NCBI RefSeq assembly: GCF_905475345.1 | Contig: NC_066608.1 | Location: 3,217,501 to 3,281,500, forward strand | Length of the DNA stretch: 64,000 nucleotides | Source of the DNA: Vespula vulgaris | Taxonomy: Eukaryota; Arthropoda; Insecta; Hymenoptera; Vespidae | Reading direction: 5' to 3' | Shown here: positions 26,338 to 35,045 of the stretch, in pieces | How positions within the stretch are numbered: the first letter of the stretch is position 1 | Layout: each line of letters starts with the position of its first letter | Made by a program: the position numbers and the translations under genes | The notes under the pieces: generated by a model | What the model was told of the DNA's origin: nothing | Databases searched by the model: none | What the model saw: the letters and a program-made list of their open reading frames with translations, nothing else

Positions 26338-26468
26338 GAAGAAGAAGAAGGAGGAGGAGGAGGAGGAGGAGGAGAAGAAGAAGTAGAAACAGAGGGAGGT
26401 AGTTGACGGTGGCAATGGCGATGGCGATGGTGGTGGTGATGGTGATGGTGCTGGTGCTGGTGGTCGAA
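26338..26468. repeat. GAA/GGA and GGT/GAT triplet repeats
   Basis: GAA and GGA triplets at 26338-26386 and GGT/GAT/GCT triplets at 26407-26468. Confidence 0.9.
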
Positions 26469-26499
26469 GAAGGAGAATCATACAGTCAGAAAAGGAGGT

Positions 26500-26630
26500 T
26501 GTGCCATCGAAGGTTAACAATGCCACGTTCCGCAGCCGCGGCTACAATGGCATCTTTCGCATCACTCACATTGCGGCCCATTGTACCGGCAAACCATTGT
26601 TTCTCGTCCCATTGCGCGCACCGTGGGCCA
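26500..26630. promoter_or_regulatory. Cluster of SOX-type ACAATG/CCATTGT motifs in intron 1
   Basis: Five close matches to the SOX core lie within 100 bp: ACAATG at 26517, ACAATGG at 26544, CCATTGT at 26578 and 26594, and CCATTGC at 26609. Two are identical and 16 bp apart. The block is GC-richer and free of microsatellite, unlike its purine-repeat neighbours. Confidence 0.35.
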
Positions 26631-26659
26631 GGACAGAGGATAAGGGAGGAGAGGGACGA

Positions 26660-26915
26660 TGAGTCGCGGGAGGAGAGAGAGAGAGAGAAAGAGAGAAAGA
26701 GAGAGAGAGGAAATACGAAGAAGAGTACCAGCGAGCCGTGTTCGAAACAAAAGAGTTACGTCAGGCTCATTCACCAAAAACGCCTTTGTGCGTTTGGATA
26801 TTCTTATTCTAATGCACACGCGGAGTAGGACGAGAAAAAGAGAGAGATAGAGATAGCGATAGAGATAGGAGATAAAGAGAGAAAGAGAGAGAGAGAGACA
26901 GAGACAGAGAGAAGG
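26660..26915. repeat. GA-rich tracts around a unique spacer
   Basis: GA/GAAA at 26667-26711 and GA/GATA at 26832-26912. The following 26960-27120 is CpG-rich unique DNA with CTCGGTCG repeated three times and a CGTTTAAACG palindrome; no gene. Confidence 0.88.
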
Positions 26916-27129
26916 GTAGTTTTAGCAATGGTAGTAGTGGTTTAGGTAAAGAGTACGGGGGAGACGAGATAGAGGGAAAACGCGGCACTCGGTCGAGTCA
27001 CTCGGTCGCTCGGTACGCGCCGTTTAAACGCGACGAGAAAATTGCCTCTTCCTTCCGCTCGATGCGCACTCGTCTGCTGCATCGACGCGCGCCTTTCTCA
27101 TCCGAGTCCTGGAAAATCATTCGATGTCG

Positions 27130-29578
27130 TCCTTTCGCCACCATTAACGAAACCCTTTATTTTCTATCCTAATGAAATACGACGTATTAAAAACTAATGA
27201 AAAAATAATAGAATTAGCGAATTTAATAACTGAGAAACTAACGTATCGCGGTCAATTTGATAATTTTTTCTTTTTTTTTTTTCGCTATGTAAATGATACA
27301 TCAGATATAATTAACATCGTAATATTTAATAAATTGTTTGAATTAGACGTTTACGGGTATTGTCGATTTATCAAATTTCATGTATGGTTAACAATTTTTC
27401 TTCTTCGAACGTTTTTTTTTTTTGTTTTTTTCATTCTGAACAACCAACTCCGATTCGATTCGATTCGATTCGATTTTTGTCTGCTTTTGATATCTCATCC
27501 GTTCACGTACAAAATTGCGCGTATACTTTGAAAGTAATTTTTTGTTGTGTTCTCTCTCTCTCTCTCTCTCTCTTTCCTTTTTTTCAATAAAACTTTTCTA
27601 CGGATTTGTTATATTTAATAAACGAAGTGCCACGTTACGTGTCGCATTGAAACGTCAGATTGTAAAGGGCAAAATATAAAATTTGTAGAATTTGAGTATC
27701 GACGAAACGACGGCATCGAATTCGACGTTGAGATAGAAAAAAAATGTACAATTGTTTTTCATCTTCGAACTAACGATATCTATCTACGTTCAACGTACCG
27801 TAAACGAAAATCGAATTCGAAGAGAAAGTTATTTTTCGAATAGAATATACGCAAGTTGAATAACTTTCATTTCCATAGTGTTCCCACTAGTTCCAGAGCG
27901 CATCCGTGACAATATAAAGTCCTATCGAATATACGATATATAAAGTACGATCGTAGCAAACAATATAAATATTAAATTTCAATGTACAAAACACACGTCC
28001 GATATTCCGTTGGTTTCACGATGTTTTCCCTAGAGATATGCTAGTCGTTCACGAACGTTTTTGGCGGCATCGAAATATTTCGTGCGAAACTACGGCCTCG
28101 TGAAGGAAATATCTAAATATAATAGATTCGATATCGTCTGTTGTTTGTTTCGTCATCGTCTCGAACTCTTTTTAAAAATTCCTTTTTCGAAAAATGTTTC
28201 ATACGTATATACCTTCGGGACGCGTTCGCATCGATTGTGTTGTACCTCTACTTCTTCTTCTTCTTTTCTTTTTTTTCCTTCTCCTTTTTTTTGTTCTCGT
28301 GTTTGTTTTTTTCTTGATTTGCACGCGCACCTCTGACCCAGTAAAAATTATTCATCCTCCTTTTGTTAGAAATGATACTTGCGTTACATTTTCTCTCTCT
28401 CTCTCTCTCTCTCTCTTTCGTTTTCTTTTTGTTGTAATTTTTTTCTTTTTTCTCTTTTACACAATAAATAAAAATCACATCTCTCGTTCGCGATGGCACG
28501 AGCAAATCTCGAGGGTGAACGAGAGACTACTATGTGCGATTTTTGAATAAAACACGAAAACGAAAAGCGAAACGAACGCGCGCGAGAGAGAGAGAGAGAG
28601 AGAGAGACAAACAGATAGATAGATAGATAGAGAAAGACAGACAGATAGACAAAAAAGGAAGAGAAAACAACAACAACAAAAAAAAAGAGAGAGAAAACAA
28701 AACAAAAACAAAAAGCTATGCACTTCCGAACCATTTTTACCATCGATATATATCTACAGGACAGAAGAACGAGAGCGTTGGCGTTATTTCCGTTTGTATG
28801 GAAATATCCCGTAAAATGACTAACTGTACATGAGATAACGAACGACTGATAAGTACAACTACGTTAAACACCGTCGTTAAATAAATCTCGAAAAATGTCG
28901 GAGACCATTATTCATCACGTATAATTAACATTCTGTATTTCTGCGCACGTTTATAACTGAAAACTAATTATCCGTCTGTTTCGAACCAAGTCCTTACAAA
29001 CGTATCAGAGATTATTACCTGGATATACTCTACCAAGCACCGAAATCGAACACGTCGACGAGCTGGAGCTAATTGCGATCGAAATTCTCAATTTAGATGT
29101 ACACAAGCACGCACACATATACACGTAAAGTGTTTAATAATACTACTTACTTTAATCTAACGGAACAATTATCCGTGCTAATATTTGTATACATATGTGT
29201 ATATAAAAAATCGATCGATTAAAATTAGTACGGAAAGATATCGAGGGGTTAGAAGTTATCCTTAGAAAAGGATATTGAACTAATAATAACATACCATTAT
29301 AAAAATGAAAAACAAAAAAGAAAAAGAAAAAGAAAACTGGACAACGACCCAAAGAATGGTAGGCAATTTTTATTGGACGACGAGAACGAATATCTGGAGA
29401 TATGAGATTTTCAAAAATTCTGTATACTTTTTTCATTGTGGTTATAAATTTATTTGCTATTAGTAATGAATACTTTTTTGGTCAATCGATCGATCGATCG
29501 ATCGGTGACATTAGATTTATTATGCAAATTAGTACGTCGATAACTTAGACGCGTATATACGATAAACAAGAGAAAGAA

Positions 29579-29621
<43 letters not shown>

Positions 29622-30000
29622 GAGAGGGAGAGAGAGAAAGACGTAATAAGCCTTCGAAGTTGTATAACGAGCGATCAAAGTACGTAACAGGCTTTATACG
29701 ATCATACCGATCAGATCGATCACATCGATTAGATCGATTGATCGATCGGTCAATCGTTCGATCGTTCGTTCGATCCTACGCTTTCCACAAATATTTAATA
29801 ATTCGTCGACACGTCTCGCGTCGACGACGACGCATGGGATATTTGATATCGTCGGCGAAACAAGCGAGTATACGCGTTTTATTCGCGAATTAATTTACCC
29901 GCTAAAACAAATAATTCAGCTCTACGCCATCGTGCACTCTCACCGCAAAAGGTCGACCTAACTCTGCTCTGTGACTCGGGTCTACAGGATTATATCGAAA
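27130..30000. other. No gene seen: AT-rich intron with GA/CT repeats
   Basis: It includes CT at 27551-27575 and 28387-28417, GA/GATA/GACA at 28583-28650, GA at 29571-29639, and GATC-rich runs at 29481-29506 and 29700-29776. Frames here are low-complexity. Confidence 0.65.
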
Positions 30001-30004
30001 CAAC

Positions 30005-30092
30005 GTATGTATACATATATACATACACGTACATATGTATATACATATATATATGTATGTATGTATATATATATATATTATATATTACTTAT
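30005..30092. repeat. GTAT/AT microsatellite
   Basis: Alternating TATA and GTAT/CATA units. The next interval 30093-30916 is AT-rich with a small AAT run (30660-30690) and no gene. Confidence 0.88.
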
Positions 30093-30915
30093 ATCGTATT
30101 GTTAAACGCGTCAGGAAAACGTGAGAGCATAATTAAAGCCGGTTACCTAGTACTATATCGTAATGAAAAATAGTTTATAATAATTACGATGTATCGAGAA
30201 ACCATAATAATATCATTTACATGTCGATATATTTTATTGTAACAAATAATTTGTAATTATATCTATTACATGTAGATAATATTTCTAATATTTTTCCTTC
30301 TCGTAATTTCAATTAAATCGAACGACGATGCAACGAGTGAAAGAACGCAAAGCATATATACACACACACATACACACACGTTATACATATATACATGTAT
30401 GTGTGCATGGTATGTATATTATAATATGTCATCGATTTATTGCGTCGTCGACCGACAGCTCGCTTTCTCCCAACGATTTCGGGTTAATTGCGATCGAAGG
30501 AACTATAATAATCTCGACGTTGAGTATTTCTAGCTCGAGACTCGGCCGATTGGATTGCTGAATATTTCAAAAATAACACGATTAACTACGAAAGGGTAGT
30601 AAAACAAAAAGAAAAAGAACGAAAAAAAAGAAAGAAAGAAAAAATAAATAAACAACGATAATAACAATAATAATAATAATAATAATAATCTACGGAAACA
30701 TAATCGCAAAATGTGTACGAAAATGTGTATAAAAATAATTTAAACACATCGAAGGCTATTACGATTTAAATCTTCGATCGGTAGATTAGAAATTAGGAAT
30801 ATAGATAGAATTGCTCTTGTAAAAGAAAAAGAAAAAAATAGAAAGATAGAGAAAGAAAGAGAGAGATAAACGAAAAGCACAATATCCTCGTCTGAGATGC
30901 GGCGAATGCAGGGCG

Positions 30916-30916
<1 letters not shown>

Positions 30917-30983
<67 letters not shown>

Positions 30984-31010
30984 CCTCTCTCTCTTCCTCG
31001 TTCTCTCTTG
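30917..31010. repeat. Long CT microsatellite
   Basis: About 40 CT units, slightly interrupted, bounding the FTZ-F1/Forkhead island on its low side. GA at 31198-31258 bounds it on the other. Confidence 0.95.
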
Positions 31011-31019
31011 CGCACGCGG

Positions 31020-31195
31020 CAGCTCACTCGCTCTTGTCGGCCCGGATCGGCGTAAGGTCATTGCACACTCGTAAACAAACGGGACGCGCGGCGTCTATGG
31101 TACCGACCCGGCGCGTCACTGAACGTACTCACCGACCTATTACACTCGAGCCAAGGTCGTTCCGTCATAGTCCTAGTCCTCGTATCGGGAATCGA
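31020..31195. promoter_or_regulatory. GC-richer island just inside intron 1 with FTZ-F1 and Forkhead consensus sites
   Basis: Between two long CT/GA microsatellites lies non-repetitive sequence with AAGGTCA (31054-31060), a Forkhead core GTAAACA (31071-31077) and CCAAGGTCG (31151-31159), which fits the FTZ-F1/ERR consensus YCAAGGYCR throughout. It lies 0.6 kb downstream of exon 1. Enhancer function is inferred from motif content and position only. Confidence 0.3.
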
Positions 31196-31197
31196 TT

Positions 31198-31790
31198 CAG
31201 AGAGAGAGGGAGAGAGAGAGAAGGAGAGAGGAGAGAGAGAGAATGAGAGAGAAAGGAGATAAATTCTTCCTATTCCGTATTCACGATAATTAATCTCTCT
31301 CCAGTTCTATTTCGTATATAGGAGTATACAACAGTACGCAATTTTACATGTAGATATATGTAAAAGGGAAAAAAAATGGAAGAAAAATAAAAATAAAAAT
31401 AAAAATGATGTATTATTTCCTGCTGTCTAGTCACGAAACTATATGTACATATATACGTTATATATCTATACGAATATATATATATATATATATTTGTACG
31501 TATATATATATTTCTCAAATTGCAAAATAACGGTTGATAAATATCGACCGTTATATCTCGGAAGCACCGTTGGCGGTGTGGATGAAAGAAGAAAAAAAGA
31601 GAGAGAGAGAGAGAAAGGGAGAGAAGAAAGAGAAAAAAAGAAAGTACAAAAAGAAACAAAATAATGAAAAGAAAGATAAAAAAGATACAAAAGGTGAAGT
31701 GTCTACTAAAGAGGAGGGGAAAATAAAATGAAAAAAAAAAAAAAAGAAAAAGAAAAAGAAGAAAGAAGAAGAAGAAGAAGAAAGAAAAAA
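31198..31790. repeat. GA, AT and A/G-rich tracts next to luna exon 1
   Basis: GA at 31198-31258, AT at 31480-31512, GA at 31595-31645 and A/G-rich 31728-31790, the last ending only 10 bp from the exon-1 donor. Confidence 0.85.
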
Positions 31791-31800
31791 GTCAGAGCTC

Positions 31801-31807
31801 GACTTAC
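31801..31807 (-). other. Splice donor of luna exon 1
   Basis: The minus-strand sequence CAG|GTAAGTC at the end of the WQQ codons matches the consensus 5' splice site at every position. Its place after WQQ equals the conserved first intron position of KLF6/KLF7 genes, which supports both the exon boundary and the gene identity. Confidence 0.9.
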
Positions 31808-31909
31808 CTGTTGCCAGTGATCCTCGAGCGACGGCTGGGCCGAAAAGTATCCAGTATCATGTATGTCCTGCAACTCCCTAAATATGTTCCCGCTCGGCAG
31901 GATATCCAT
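31808..31909 (-). CDS. luna: First coding exon of the KLF6/KLF7-type transcription factor luna (partial gene)
   Basis: Seen: on the minus strand an ATG (31907-31909) in a strong start context (AACCATGG, A at -3 and G at +4) opens 34 codons. They begin MDILPSGNIFRELQ, continue through IHDTGYFSAQP and end SLEDHWQQ. The frame then meets CAG|GTAAGTC, a consensus donor with its GT at 31806-31807, leaving phase 0. Known: vertebrate KLF6 and KLF7 start with the same motif order (MDVL, IFQELQ, H[ED]TGYFSALPSLEE, WQQ) and have an intron right after WQQ; luna is the single insect member. This acidic/hydrophobic N-terminus belongs to the activation region; three C-terminal C2H2 fingers that bind GC/CACCC boxes are encoded in later exons. 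Inferred: the remaining exons lie beyond the left edge, since no second exon or zinc-finger frame is visible at 1-31807. The frame stays open upstream of the ATG to about 32104 but holds no other in-frame ATG, so the family start is kept. Confidence 0.93.
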
Positions 31910-31983
31910 GGTTACGTGACGTCGTTGTGTTGACTTTATTTCTCTTTCTTTCTTATTCGTCGTTCTTCGAAGAACAAGTTTGC

Positions 31984-32016
31984 TTAAGTTTCGTGGACGA
32001 TCACAACGGTGAACAT
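31984..32016 (-). other. Short upstream ORF in the luna leader (10 codons)
   Basis: The only ATG I noticed between the splice-acceptor-like site near 32103 and the luna start codon opens a ten-codon frame (MFTVVIVHET) ending in TAA at 31984-31986, 74 nt before the luna ATG. Its start context is weak (T at -3). It could modestly reduce luna translation if included in the mRNA. Confidence 0.4.
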
Positions 32017-32049
32017 GGAGATAACAATGGAGATAGAAAAAAAGAATGA

Positions 32050-32064
32050 AAGAGAGAGAGAAAG

Positions 32065-32099
<35 letters not shown>

Positions 32100-32213
32100 G
32101 ACACTGAGAAAAGTAAAAGGAAGGATTTTGTAGACTAGAGCTAATAGCTGCGAGAAATAACGACGACGATGACGATGATAACGACGACGATGACGACGAT
32201 GACGACGATTATA
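32050..32213. repeat. GA/GATA and GAC/GAT repeats in the luna leader
   Basis: GA/GATA at 32050-32098 and GAC/GAT triplets at 32158-32213. If transcribed with luna these lie in the 5' leader and would vary in length between alleles. Confidence 0.88.
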
Positions 32214-32244
32214 TACGACGCACAACAACTAAAACTTGACGCTC

Positions 32245-32285
32245 GATCACTGATCGTCGCACGAGTAATCGCGATTTTTATCACG
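32245..32285 (-). promoter_or_regulatory. Candidate TATA-like plus initiator core promoter of luna
   Basis: On the minus strand GATAAAAA (T of TAAAAA at 32280) is followed by an insect-type initiator TCAGT whose A lies at 32251. The 29-nt spacing is the usual TATA-to-start distance. No DPE match is present at +28 to +32. Both motifs are short; the call rests on spacing and closeness to the start codon. Confidence 0.4.
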
Positions 32286-32289
32286 CGCA

Positions 32290-33650
32290 CGTATATATAT
32301 ATAGATATATATTTATATATGTAGATATATATGTATATATATTTCTTTTTAGACGAACCAACAACTACTACTACACGTTATTAGGAACGGCACGTTTCGG
32401 CACGCACACGTGCGCGTAACATCGAAGAAGAAACAACACCCGTACTGATGATCCTTCTTCCTGCTTGCTTCTTCCTCTTCTTCTTCTTCTTCTTTTCCTT
32501 CCTTTTTCGTCTTCTTCTATTTCTTGTCTTCTCCTTCTTCTTCCTCTTGCTCCTCCACTTCTCTACCTTTTCGATCGATACTCCCACGAGCAGCAAGAGT
32601 ACGATTTATTCGATGCGGACACACTTCCTCACGCGTGGCACTCTTCTTTTAGAAAAGGATGATAAAATAGGGGTAGAAGGATAGAGATAGACTGAAAGAA
32701 AGAACGAGAGAGAGAGAGAGAGAGAGAGAAAGAAAGAAAGAAAGAAATGTATAAGGATGTTGGAAAGAGATAGAACGCGCGGGCAAACTTCACTGTGCGA
32801 CGACGCGACGACGACGCTCTGTCTGCTTCGAGTGGCGTCGCGTACACGAGTCACTCGCGCCAGTATCCATCATACGAGCGACGAGAAGTGTGCCCCTGGC
32901 TCGTATCAATCAGAGAGCAGAGAACAGGGACAGACAGACAGACAGACAGACAGATAGACGGACAGATAGACGGACAGACAGACAGAGAGAGAGTATTGTA
33001 TTTTCTTCTCGTAACAGTCAACCGAAAAAATTTGACGAAATAATAATAATAATAATAATGATGATGACGACGACGATGATGATGATGATGATGATAATGA
33101 AAAAGGAAGAGAGTGAGAGAAAAAGAGAGAGAGAGAGGGAGAAAACAGGAGTAGGACACCGTAGAAACAAACGTCAAAATGCCGGCGACGGTTAGGAGCG
33201 TAGCCGTGCTCGTTCTTCTTCGTCCCTTGTCACAACGATGAAAAATCTGTGTCGTTCGATCCTCGTGATGACGATGACGACGAAGTCAACGACTTTGTTA
33301 TTGTTTTCACACCAAAAAAAAAAAGAGATAGAAAAGACAGAAGATTCCCTTTCTTCTTATTTTCCTTTTAATCCTTTTAAATAATATCTCCCCCACCTTC
33401 TCTCACGACGTTCTCGTAAACGTCATACACTGGGAGACACGCGCGGATCGCGTCTACCCCCACTACCTCTCTGAAAAGCCGGCTTTTCCGAATTCCGCGT
33501 GCGTTCGCGCGTATATATTTACATATATACGTTTATTGATGATCGCAGATCGTAGGTAGATATATATATATATTTTTTCTTTTTCTCTTATTTCGTGTAT
33601 GTATGTATATATATATATATGTCGAGAGAGATGTAAATATATATATATGT
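32290..33650. repeat. Microsatellite-rich luna upstream segment
   Basis: AT 32290-32342, CTT-rich pyrimidine 32455-32570, GA/GAAA 32705-32748, GACA 32928-32990, AAT/GAT/GAC triplets 33041-33100, GA 33110-33142 and AT/GTAT 33560-33660. Between them are short unique stretches with no gene; CCCCCAC words lie at 33391 and 33457. Confidence 0.8.
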
Positions 33651-33689
33651 ATATATGTATATATGTGTGTGTATATACGTATATCACTT

Positions 33690-34076
33690 TCCTTCCTCGA
33701 CGCGAAAACCGAGCTCGATCGACCGCGCGAGAGATCAAAAGAGACGGCAGCCGAGGACGCCGGGGACGGCTTTGGAGGAAGAAGAAACGCGCTGCATCAG
33801 AGAGATATATGTATTCTTTGCGCTCTCGACACACACTACTCCGCTAGGGACCGACGTGAAAACCCGAGCGGCGGCAAACCGTACAAACCCTTCCGCGCGA
33901 GCGCCGAAGAGTGACTGACGTTCCCTTGCCATAAGCGCCGTGCGACGGGGCCCGAACACGACCGAGCGGCTCCGAACGTTACGTTCGTGTCTCGCCGGCG
34001 ACGCGACCGCCGACCGCACGACGTCCCCGTGGCAGCACTGCTCGGTAGCGTCGCGACGCCCGGACACACTATTTCC

Positions 34077-34077
<1 letters not shown>
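33690..34077. promoter_or_regulatory. CpG-rich, GC-rich promoter block upstream of luna
   Basis: This stretch is non-repetitive and clearly richer in G+C and CpG than its AT-rich surroundings, with many CGCG, CGACG and GCCG words. It contains the candidate core promoter at 33916 and is bounded by an AT/GTAT microsatellite on the low side and a CT repeat on the high side. Open frames across it exist in several phases on both strands, as expected for stop-poor GC-rich DNA, and none resembles a known protein to me. Confidence 0.6.
33885..33918 (-). promoter_or_regulatory. Candidate TATA-less Inr/MTE/DPE core promoter
   Basis: On the minus strand TCAGTC (33913-33918) matches the insect initiator TCAGTY, putting +1 at 33916. 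Counting from that A, +18 to +27 (33899-33890) matches the MTE consensus CSARCSSAAC at 8 of 10 positions, and +28 to +32 (33889-33885, GGTTT) matches the DPE consensus RGWYV at 4 of 5. It sits in the most CpG-rich block of the window and points toward luna. It would give an upstream noncoding first exon or a leader of about 2 kb; no clear exon donor was settled. Confidence 0.45.
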
Positions 34078-34108
<31 letters not shown>

Positions 34109-34177
34109 TTCTCTCTCTCTCTTTCTGTCTCTTTCTGTCTATCTCTCTCTGGCAAACGCACGTACCTACGCATGCTC

Positions 34178-34223
<46 letters not shown>

Positions 34224-34245
34224 CTCTCTTTCTCTTTACAAAATT
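34078..34245. repeat. CT tract flanking the CpG-rich promoter block
   Basis: About 170 bp of CT/CTTT with a short unique insert near 34150-34175. On the luna strand this is GA, located about 160 to 330 bp upstream of the candidate start at 33916. Confidence 0.93.
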
Positions 34246-34390
34246 TTTCTTTTATCTTTTTTCTTCTCCCTCTGTTTTGTTTTTTTGTTGTTTTTCCTTT
34301 TTTATAAATTTCATCTAATAAATGTTATCGTGTTCGTCATTTTTCGTTGTATTTTTCCTTTTGTTTTATTTTTCTTTTCTTTTCCTGTTT

Positions 34391-35045
34391 AGTGAAAAGA
34401 ATAAGAATTGTTTCTTCTTATAGCGTTTTTATTGTTTTTATTAGTAATCATCTTATCGTTTTAACCGATATTAGTAATGCTAATCTCATTCTTATTTATT
34501 TATTTATTTTTTTTTTTTTTTCGTTATTTCGATTTCACGTCTAACCTTAAGTATTTTTGATAATGATGAATAATTATTTTATAGGAATTACATACATATT
34601 TCGTCCTTTTTCCTTTTAGTTTTCTTTTTTTTTCTTGTTTAGCAAGAAAAATAAGTTTCTTTCCTATATCGTTTTTGTAACTTTTATTATTGGTCCTGTT
34701 ATCGTTTTAACCGATATTAATAATGCTAATCTCATTCTTATTTCTTTTTTTTTCGTTATTTCGATTTCACGTCTAACCTTAAGTATTTTTAATAATGATG
34801 AATAATAATTTTATAGGAATTACATACATATTTCGTCCTTTTTCCTTTTAGTTTTCTTTTTTTTTCTTGTTTAGTAAGAAAAATAAAAACTTTTTTTCTT
34901 ATATCGTTTTTATAATTTTTATTATTGATCCTCTTATCGTTTTAACCGATATCAGTAACGCTAATCTCATTCACATTCTTTTTTTTTTGATATTTCATCT
35001 AACCTTAAATATTTTTAATAACGAATAATTATTTTATACGAATTA
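34391..35045. repeat. Three tandem copies of a ~240-bp AT-rich unit upstream of the luna promoter
   Basis: TTATCGTTTTAACCGATAT, CTAATCTCATTC and TTTCACGTCTAACCTTAA-like strings repeat with starts near 34391, 34641 and 34873 (periods 250 and 232 bp). The third copy is the most diverged and partly deleted. Each unit contains a poly-T tract that varies in length. Confidence 0.88.

Larger units (their letters stand above)
31910..32251 (-). other. Probable luna 5' untranslated leader next to the start codon
   Basis: Directly upstream of the ATG. It holds a CRE-like TGACGTCG (31917-31924), one short upstream ORF (31984-32016), GA/GATA repeats (32050-32098) and a GAC/GAT repeat (32158-32213). A pyrimidine-rich stretch ending CTCAG on the minus strand (exon would begin at 32103) is a plausible 3' splice site, so the leader may be joined to an upstream noncoding exon. 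If transcription starts at 32251 the leader is about 342 nt and unspliced. Confidence 0.55.

Noticed and set aside
25864..26526. 220-codon minus-strand open frame
   Set aside because: Built from triplet repeats and a long GA tract; composition only Ser/Leu/Phe/Pro runs.
31808..32104. N-terminal extension of luna upstream of MDILP
   Set aside because: The frame is open but contains no in-frame ATG, and its translation is microsatellite (Leu/Ser/Ile/Tyr). KLF6/7 proteins start at the MD[IV]L motif.
33735..34069. Frames of 77-110 codons in the CpG-rich block
   Set aside because: Open on both strands and in several phases, Arg/Ala/Ser-rich, as expected from GC-rich DNA. Better explained as promoter.
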